Shown here one piece after another: positions 58,507 through 64,000 of a stretch of 64,000 nucleotides of DNA (position 1 is the stretch's first letter; every line of letters starts with the position of its first letter). The stretch is from Rhizopus sp. PT2906. Its lineage: Eukaryota > Mucoromycota > Mucoromycetes > Mucorales > Rhizopodaceae. The notes below the pieces were generated by a model. It was not told the DNA's origin, searched no databases, and saw only the letters and a program-made list of their open reading frames with translations. The translations under genes were made by a program, and so were the position numbers. Where the stretch lies: contig JAMYHX010000037.1 in NCBI GenBank assembly GCA_025529335.1, positions 98,042 through 162,041 of the forward strand, given 5' to 3'.

Positions 58507-58999
58507 TTAAACAAATGTATATATGTGCGTGAGAGGTCACAAAACGAAAAGTTAAAATAGTGAATAAACAGAGAAAGAAGAAAAGAATAGAAAACAAAGA
58601 AAGAGAGAAAGAGAGAAAGAGAAAGAAAGACAAGCAGGTTACTACAATAGGTACCGGTTGCCTTATGCAGTGAAGTTTCCTTTTATATTATCTGGCGAAA
58701 AAAGAAAAAAAAAGCGAAAGAGAGAAAAAGAAAAAAAGGGGGACTAAAGGGACAGAATCTTTTTATATTTTATCGCCTATAGTTTTTTTTTATTATCTCC
58801 TTCTTTTTTGATGAATTGATCATCAAAAAAATAAAGAAACGATTTAAGCTCTGATTGTGTGTATTCTTGTGTATTCTTTTGTGAGAGTGTGAGCGAAATT
58901 CTGTTCTTTTTTAAAGTCCTCCCCTCTTTAAGCTAAATCAAGTAGTACAATTATGACCCTGACCTTCCACTACCGATGCGTCAGTCACGATTCTACATA
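58507..58999. other. Purine-rich intergenic region upstream of the LIM-RhoGAP
   Basis: About 150 bp of GAAAGA-type purine sequence (58560-58740) on the plus strand, which is pyrimidine-rich in the sense of the LIM-RhoGAP gene. A possible promoter tract; no ORF. Confidence 0.4.
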
Positions 59000-59493
59000 T
59001 TAAATAGTAAGATCTATTGTCCCTCTCAAGTTATCTTGACTTGTAAAAATTACTTTAGCAATAAATAAGTGAGTGTAAAAAGATAAGCATACAAAAGAGG
59101 GGAAAAAGAGAATCATGTCTGTGAGGTAGTTTAGAGAGTCAATGTACATCGTGCGACCAGCATTATAAGGGTATGCATTTTGTATCACACCAAGAGACAA
59201 GGCATCACTTGCATTGATCAAATGAGCAGAATGAACCAGTAAAGTTAAAAAGAGAATCTTTATCTCACAACTACAAGCATAAAAAGAGAAAAGAACGTGC
59301 AAAGAACGAGAAGCAATAAAAATAGAACAATTGATTTACAGAAGGACTTTAATCGCGCTTGTATCTTAAAAGGCAATATTACCGTGTCACAACGGCCAAG
59401 ACAGACAAAATCCTCTATTGATTGACCAAATGGGAAGATCACCATGGAAACTACGGTTTCTATGACCACAATGGCTATAGTCCCTAAACCCAT
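59000..59493 (-). CDS. Uncertain membrane protein gene or fragment
   Basis: Two overlapping minus-strand frames. The first starts MGLGTIAIVVIETVVSMVIF and reaches FVCLGRCDT at a GTAATA donor (about 59376). Removing an intron ending at AAAG (about 59251) joins it in phase to ILFLTLLVHSAHLINASDAL and two more hydrophobic segments, giving about 120 aa with roughly four helices. Without splicing the first frame stops after 77 residues. No family recognised; it may be a partial or decayed gene. Confidence 0.3.
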
Positions 59494-59746
59494 AAGATTT
59501 AAAATCTTTTAAAGAATGTTAAAAGAAAGACTAAACTTTGATAATGAAACTAGAAAGTATCGAATGACATGCAAAAATTCAACTGTGTGAGCTTGTTATG
59601 TTTTGAAAAAAGCTTATTTTATCACCAAAAAGACCAGAGTGTCATTTCGATCTCGCCCATTAAAACAGGAATAAGATGAAGCAGTAAAAAGTATAAATAA
59701 AAGCAAGTCTTTAGTGTAAGTCTTACTTTTTTTTTGAAAAAAAAAA

Positions 59747-60091
59747 ATGCTGTTAAAAAAGTTATCTTTTCGTAAGGTGCTCAACATGATCGGGTTCAAG
59801 AAGTGTAGACATAAGTATAAGACGAGAATACCTGATGATGATGATGATGATGGTGGCGATAATCACGATAACAGTCATACTGTTACTCCTAGTTCGACTG
59901 GCTCGAGCGTTCCCAGACTTATGGCTAATGATGAAAGTATCGATTCACCTTATCGTCCTTATCCTTTAATGCCTACTGGCCTATTAACTTGGGAGAGAAA
60001 CGCGATCCGTAATTACTCAAATTATAGACATGACTATAATATTCCGAAGAATCCTGTCATCTTTGAACGTTTTGCAAAGTACGAACGTTAA
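59747..60091 (+). CDS. Hypothetical protein, 114 aa
   Basis: Single exon. Basic start (MLLKKLSFRKVLNMIGFKKC), then an Asp/His/Ser-rich linker made partly of a GAT repeat, and a Tyr/Pro-rich C-terminal block (DSPYRPYPLMPTGLLTWERN...YNIPKNPVIFERFAKYER) that reads like a conserved domain. No family recognised. Codon use and the clean start favour a real gene. Confidence 0.5.
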   Translation: MLLKKLSFRKVLNMIGFKKCRHKYKTRIPDDDDDDGGDNHDNSHTVTPSSTGSSVPRLMANDESIDSPYRPYPLMPTGLLTWERNAIRNYSNYRHDYNIPKNPVIFERFAKYER

Positions 60092-61494
60092 TAATATTTT
60101 TTTTAATAAAAAAACGCGCTGATGGCGTCATTACAGAACAGTAGCATGTTTAGTTCAATTTGAGAGACGCGCGCACAGCTCATTTTCATTATGATCTTCT
60201 AGATTTCGATAGACTTTTTTATGCAATCATCAGAGTTACACCAAGATCACGGAGTCTATTCTGTTTATGTTTCTTTGTTTATATGCATCTAATCGATTTT
60301 ACTATAAAACTACAGAAAGTAATCTGCGGGTTTTTAAAATGAGAATATGGGTGGAAAGAATATCGTTGATTTTTTCAGTTGCTTGGGCTGTCAATTCTTC
60401 GACGTAGTTCTTGGGGAGCCGGGTGACCTTTTGATGTTTCAGCAAACGATGACCTTGTGATATGTCTTGGATATATAAGGAAGTAATAAGAAAATGTGTG
60501 CCGATAGGTCTCTATATAATCTCTTTATTACGATCAAGACGAGAGAGAGAGCTCGTTACAACAAACAACGAAATTCTATATACAAACAGAACTATTTATG
60601 GCCAATAAGAATTGAGCATGTTGCATTGTATGTTAATAGCACGTATTGTTATCAGTCTCTTTGTATTAATCATTTTCGGAGAATAGATTTATCGTAATCT
60701 CACTGAGCATTCATAGAGCAGCTACAGCACCAATGGTACGAAAGCACTTAGCACCAGGATTATGGCCAGCGCCATGATTAGCGAGGGTGAAAGTCGTATA
60801 AAGGCAGCAGGTGTAAGATGCCGTCAGCAGACCAGGAGTTCGGCATTAGGTGTATGCGGTGGGTAAATCAAATTTACTTCAATTAATATATGATTGCGGT
60901 ATCCGAGATCCACAATGCTCCTGAAGAGATAATCATTGCCATGGGTATATTGTAAGTATTCGTAGTCGAGGTGAATTTTCATCTGCAAAGAGCCTTGAAT
61001 GGTGGGCGGCTTAAAGTTCAAACTGACTGATCCAACAGACGGCAACGGTATTATATTCAGCCGGATGCACGAGGTGACAATAGCATTGGACACCTGTGTG
61101 CCGATCACCGACTTCAGTCTACATAGGGTTCTGGAAGGTTACGGGACGCACATTACAATACATAATCTTGATGAGTGGTGACAGCGATGCCGTTTTGATA
61201 TTGTTCTTTACGTTATCAAATGTCTCGCGATGCACATCAACGGTCGTACACTTTCATTATATACCAAGACTGTCTGTACACTCGCTTTGTTCTCAAGAAT
61301 GGGTCCAGTCAAAGAGTTTGCAAAGAAGTACTTGACCTGGGAGTAAAAATCCCTGTTGAACAGCGATCATACGCCTTGCTCATTATCAGAGTAAAATGTA
61401 TATCGTCGTTTATTACATAATATATATTAACATTTTCACAAGCCTTTCTGGAGGCTTATTCATTATAAATTGATTACGAGAACCTATTGTTTCA
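60092..61494. other. Gene-poor region with unassigned ORF remnants
   Basis: A minus-strand frame at 61108-60824 (LPSVGSVSLNFKPPTIQGSL...HGNDYLFRSIVDLGYRNHIL) looks protein-like but lacks a start; frames on either side (for example ...RHLTPAAFIRLSPSLIM near 60800) are interrupted. It may be a decayed gene or a multi-exon gene whose splicing I could not resolve. Confidence 0.35.
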
Positions 61495-61722
61495 ATGGCA
61501 AATATCCCTTCTTCAACAACATGTCCTTATTTATCTTTTTTAAAAATTGGATACTCGTTATCGGATCAAGGGACTTCATGTTTGGACACGGAATTTCTTG
61601 CACGACATCAAATTCAAAAAGCGCGACTTTCTGGTGTCTCCTCGCCAAAGGTAACACGATTACTTGATTTAATGCGAAATATCATTGTATTCAATAAAAA
61701 TCGTCTTTCTTTTCGTTTTTAA
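61495..61722 (+). CDS. Possible small orphan ORF, 75 aa
   Basis: Begins MANIPSSTTCPYLSFLKIGY and ends RNIIVFNKNRLSFRF. The middle (DTEFLARHQIQKARLSGVSS) is plausible helical protein. No homology recognised and no splice support; kept only because the start context and composition are better than the surrounding shadows. Confidence 0.25.
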   Translation: MANIPSSTTCPYLSFLKIGYSLSDQGTSCLDTEFLARHQIQKARLSGVSSPKVTRLLDLMRNIIVFNKNRLSFRF

Positions 61723-61852
61723 AATTAATAGTTTTTTTTTTTTTTTCAAGTTACTCTGATATTTTGAACGATACATTTACCCACTTAGTTTCCATAGTTA
61801 TTATCTCTAAGTAATTCCGTGCCAATATTACAAAATGACTGTAGTTTTATTA

Positions 61853-62338
61853 TTATTTGGTAATCCTAAGCTTAGCGTTTAATGCTTCAACCTCTTTTAT
61901 TAGTTTGAACGTTTCTTCTGAATCAAAAAAGGATAGCTTTTCTTTTAACTCAGCTGCTTCTTTTCGTAGTGAATCATTATGTTCTTGCAGTTGTTGTATC
62001 TTTGTCTTTAAATCTTCAATATACATCTTTTTCTTTTTACGGCATTCCTTAGCAGCTATCCTATTTCTCCATAACCGTCGCTGTCTTCTTTCTTCTGCTG
62101 ATAGATCCTTTACTGGTCTTGATTCCGTACTAGACTCTGTCGTGTCACTTGTGCCTTCTTCTTGAGCAGGTTCTATCAGACTGAGTGGTATTGTTGTCAG
62201 AATGAACGGGTTTATGAATGAATGAGCGAATAAGGTTAATGAAGAGGTAGGATGATGTGTCTCATTGGTCATTTGAATGAGCATGTTGTCTTGTTTAACA
62301 TTACTCACTTCATCAGGTCTTGACTTGCTTTGACTCAT
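61853..62338 (-). CDS. bZIP transcription factor (ATF/CREB-like)
   Basis: Single exon, 161 aa. The basic region RRLWRNRIAAKECRKKKKMY (residues 88-107) carries the N-x-x-A-A-x-x-C-R core. It is followed by a leucine zipper (IEDLKTKIQQLQEHNDSLRK, then EAAELKEKL, residues 107-135) with Asn121 in a position that favours dimerisation. The N-terminal half is Ser/Thr-rich and probably an activation region. No regulatory partner can be inferred from neighbours. Confidence 0.9.
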   Translation of the reverse strand: MSQSKSRPDEVSNVKQDNMLIQMTNETHHPTSSLTLFAHSFINPFILTTIPLSLIEPAQEEGTSDTTESSTESRPVKDLSAEERRQRRLWRNRIAAKECRKKKKMYIEDLKTKIQQLQEHNDSLRKEAAELKEKLSFFDSEETFKLIKEVEALNAKLRITK

Positions 62339-62662
62339 CGAATAAATAAAAGTAATAAAGAGAAGAAAAAAGGGGGAGAAGGCAAAAGAGAGAAAAATAA
62401 GTCAAGAAATGGTACCTTAATGATTTATGCGCTGAATTCAAACTTTTTCATTGTTATGTGGGAGAAATTATTGATATTTAAAATTCATATTGATTTTCGC
62501 GTAAAAAGTGAGAAAAGATGTTATCCCTTAAAGAAGGGAAAGAAAGGGGGGTAAGATCCCTTTAAGAAATAAGGAGAGAATTATCTCTCTTTTTTTATCT
62601 TTTGGTGTTGATTTCTTTCTTTTTACCTCTTTGCCTCTTTCCCTTTTTCCTTGTTCGATTCC

Positions 62663-63385
62663 ATGGTGGATAATCATCACAAGAATATTACTACCCATGC
62701 CATCTATGCTTCACTTTCCTCTAATCCGACAAGTAAAAGTGAAGTAGCAATTACTCATATGCCCTCTAGTTCTACTATTACCACGCCCTCTTATGTTACT
62801 ACTGCTATTGCTGCTACTGCTGCTACTGCTGCTAGCATCACCTCGTCTATCCATACTATCTCATCAGGATTACCCACGTTAATAACAGACACGAATGAAG
62901 GAGAGACACTGTTGCCACTGATAGGTCCATTAGTAGGGGCTATCATTGGCTTAGGGTTATTAACATTCATTACACTCTACTGTATTCAGCAGATGAGTAA
63001 ACCAAGAACGAAAAAAGAAACGTCATGGTCTAGTTTAAACAGTATCGAACAAGGCCCTCCTCCTCCTGTTTATACGCCAGTGGCAACACCAACACCAGTC
63101 AAGGAAAAAAGATTGACAGCTGACACGTTGGTCGATCCATCGTCCTTTTCGATGACGATGCTCAAGTCACAATATTCACCCCAACTCGCACTTAGCCCCA
63201 GTTTAGTTGCAGGAGAGCTACATCATCATCAACAGGAGGAAACGATTCCGCCCGTACCTAATCACCATCATCATCATAATACGATATTATCACCTTCCAA
63301 TACCCTAATTGATCCATCTGATTGGATGAATCAAGAGAAAGTGGAAATATATGATCCACAATTAAAGTTAGATAAAGACAACTAA
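62663..63385 (+). CDS. Ser/Thr-rich single-pass membrane protein with PPxY motif
   Basis: Single exon, 240 aa, starting at MVDNHHKNITTH. Residues 1-77 are Ser/Thr/Ala-rich (likely O-mannosylated and extracellular). A Gly-containing hydrophobic helix follows (PLIGPLVGAIIGLGLLTFIT, then LYCI; ~82-107). The cytosolic tail has EQGPPPPVYTP, a PPxY motif, and later His-rich stretches (NHHHHH). The layout resembles fungal wall-stress sensors of the Mid2/Wsc type, but the Cys-rich WSC domain is absent and no cleavable signal peptide is obvious, so this is only an analogy. Confidence 0.6.
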   Translation: MVDNHHKNITTHAIYASLSSNPTSKSEVAITHMPSSSTITTPSYVTTAIAATAATAASITSSIHTISSGLPTLITDTNEGETLLPLIGPLVGAIIGLGLLTFITLYCIQQMSKPRTKKETSWSSLNSIEQGPPPPVYTPVATPTPVKEKRLTADTLVDPSSFSMTMLKSQYSPQLALSPSLVAGELHHHQQEETIPPVPNHHHHHNTILSPSNTLIDPSDWMNQEKVEIYDPQLKLDKDN

Positions 63386-63549
63386 TATATAGTAAAAAAG
63401 GTTTATTCTCTTATTTTATTTTCACTGTGTTACATATTTGCCATATACAGGTTTTATCTTGAGTTAGGCAATCAATAAATAAAGTTGTATGCATAGTATG
63501 TAAACAACTTGACAAACTGTATTTCTATTAACTATCAGTGTTAATCGCC

Positions 63550-63999
63550 ATGAAGTTATTTGATGTATTTCGTCATAGTAATTTACATGCTTTGTACATA
63601 AAAGAAACTATCACCAACGGGATTATGGATAGATTCCAGATTTCCCTTCAGATAAGCATTCGTTGCTTCCGTTTGGTCAAAGATCTTTTTTTTTTATTCA
63701 ATATTGATACTCTATGCATTGGAAGCATGAGTATATGTCAGAAAGAAGCTGATATTATAGCTCAAACTTGTTTATTGTTGTCAAAAGATGACAACAATAA
63801 GCTACTAATGGTTTCAATATTAAAAACATTGATACATTACGATTTATATGCATCTATCTTTGACCAAATTAAGTACGTCTTATTTAATGTCAGTTTACGT
63901 CAAATAATGTTGTCAATCATTGAAATTACTGTATTTTTATTAATTATTGACATTAATTTTATAAAATGTTGTCATAAAATAAAAAAATTATTTGCGTAA
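63550..63999 (+). CDS. Hypothetical ORF at the window edge, 149 aa
   Basis: Open from ATG 63550 (MKLFDVFRHSNLHALYIKET) to TAA 63997. It is Ile/Leu/Lys-rich, with a helical middle (CQKEADIIAQTCLLLSKDDN). Composition follows the AT-rich surroundings and no family is recognised; it could be the first exon of a gene continuing beyond the window or a decayed sequence. Confidence 0.3.
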   Translation: MKLFDVFRHSNLHALYIKETITNGIMDRFQISLQISIRCFRLVKDLFFLFNIDTLCIGSMSICQKEADIIAQTCLLLSKDDNNKLLMVSILKTLIHYDLYASIFDQIKYVLFNVSLRQIMLSIIEITVFLLIIDINFIKCCHKIKKLFA

Positions 64000-64000
64000 A

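Noticed and set aside
59614..59799. Minus-strand 61-aa ORF upstream of the 114-aa gene
   Set aside because: Composition is Phe/Lys/Ser from poly-A/T runs and it overlaps the start of the better-supported plus-strand gene.
62650..62665. GTTCGATTC-like string resembling a tRNA T-loop
   Set aside because: No cloverleaf or acceptor stem can be formed around it; it is the 5' UTR next to a start codon.

Overview
The window looks like nuclear DNA of an early-diverging filamentous fungus, most likely Mucoromycota (Mucorales-type). The evidence is AT-rich intergenic sequence, many GT-AG introns of about 45-65 nt in most genes, fungal-only proteins (chitin deacetylase, SPX-RING, Rom2-like and Lrg1-like Rho regulators, a Reg1-type phosphatase subunit, split-type NUP98), a DIRS-like retroelement relic, and decayed members of what I take to be a Mucoromycota-expanded gene family. 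I assembled the exon structures by hand. Every multi-exon model below closes in phase, but none has been tested against transcripts.

Layout. 1-894 is the 3' end of an M28 carboxypeptidase. 895-4122 is gene-poor and carries a decayed paralogue fragment. 4123-23076 is dense: WDR62/MAPKBP1-like protein, TPT transporter, kinase-like C-lobe protein, BAR-SH3 protein, V-ATPase subunit a, inactive-looking M13 peptidase, SPX-RING ligase, small membrane protein, alpha/beta hydrolase, and 6-pyruvoyl-tetrahydropterin synthase. 24134-27936 is a Rho1 GEF. 27937-32502 is a graveyard: a family pseudogene, a ~600 bp repeat also present at 2.4-3.0 kb, and a broken DIRS-like element. 32503-37140 holds NUP98 and ferrochelatase. 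37500-39207 holds transposase relics. 39426-58506 is dense again: Reg1-like, TIM9, chitin deacetylase, NPR2, a Cys-rich small protein, RPAP1, a second RhoGEF, a 72-aa membrane protein, a Gfo/Idh/MocA oxidoreductase and a LIM-RhoGAP. The last 5 kb has small orphan genes, a bZIP factor and a Ser/Thr-rich membrane protein.

How the genes work together. There is no operon or single pathway, but several genes converge. Two RhoGEFs and one LIM-RhoGAP bear on Rho-GTPase and cell-wall integrity signalling, together with a GPI-anchored chitin deacetylase. NPR2, the SPX-RING protein and the Reg1-like subunit bear on nitrogen, phosphate and glucose sensing.

The most unusual items are two enzyme-fold proteins that appear to have lost catalysis: an M13 peptidase with HExxH and ENxxD both destroyed, and a Tribbles-like kinase C-lobe with no N-lobe, HRD or DFG. 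Others are a NUP98 that stops exactly where its autoproteolytic domain normally cuts, a tandem CxxC-x9-CxxC micro-protein, a 19-nt micro-exon, and a GC-AG intron. I found no CRISPR array, rRNA or convincing tRNA.
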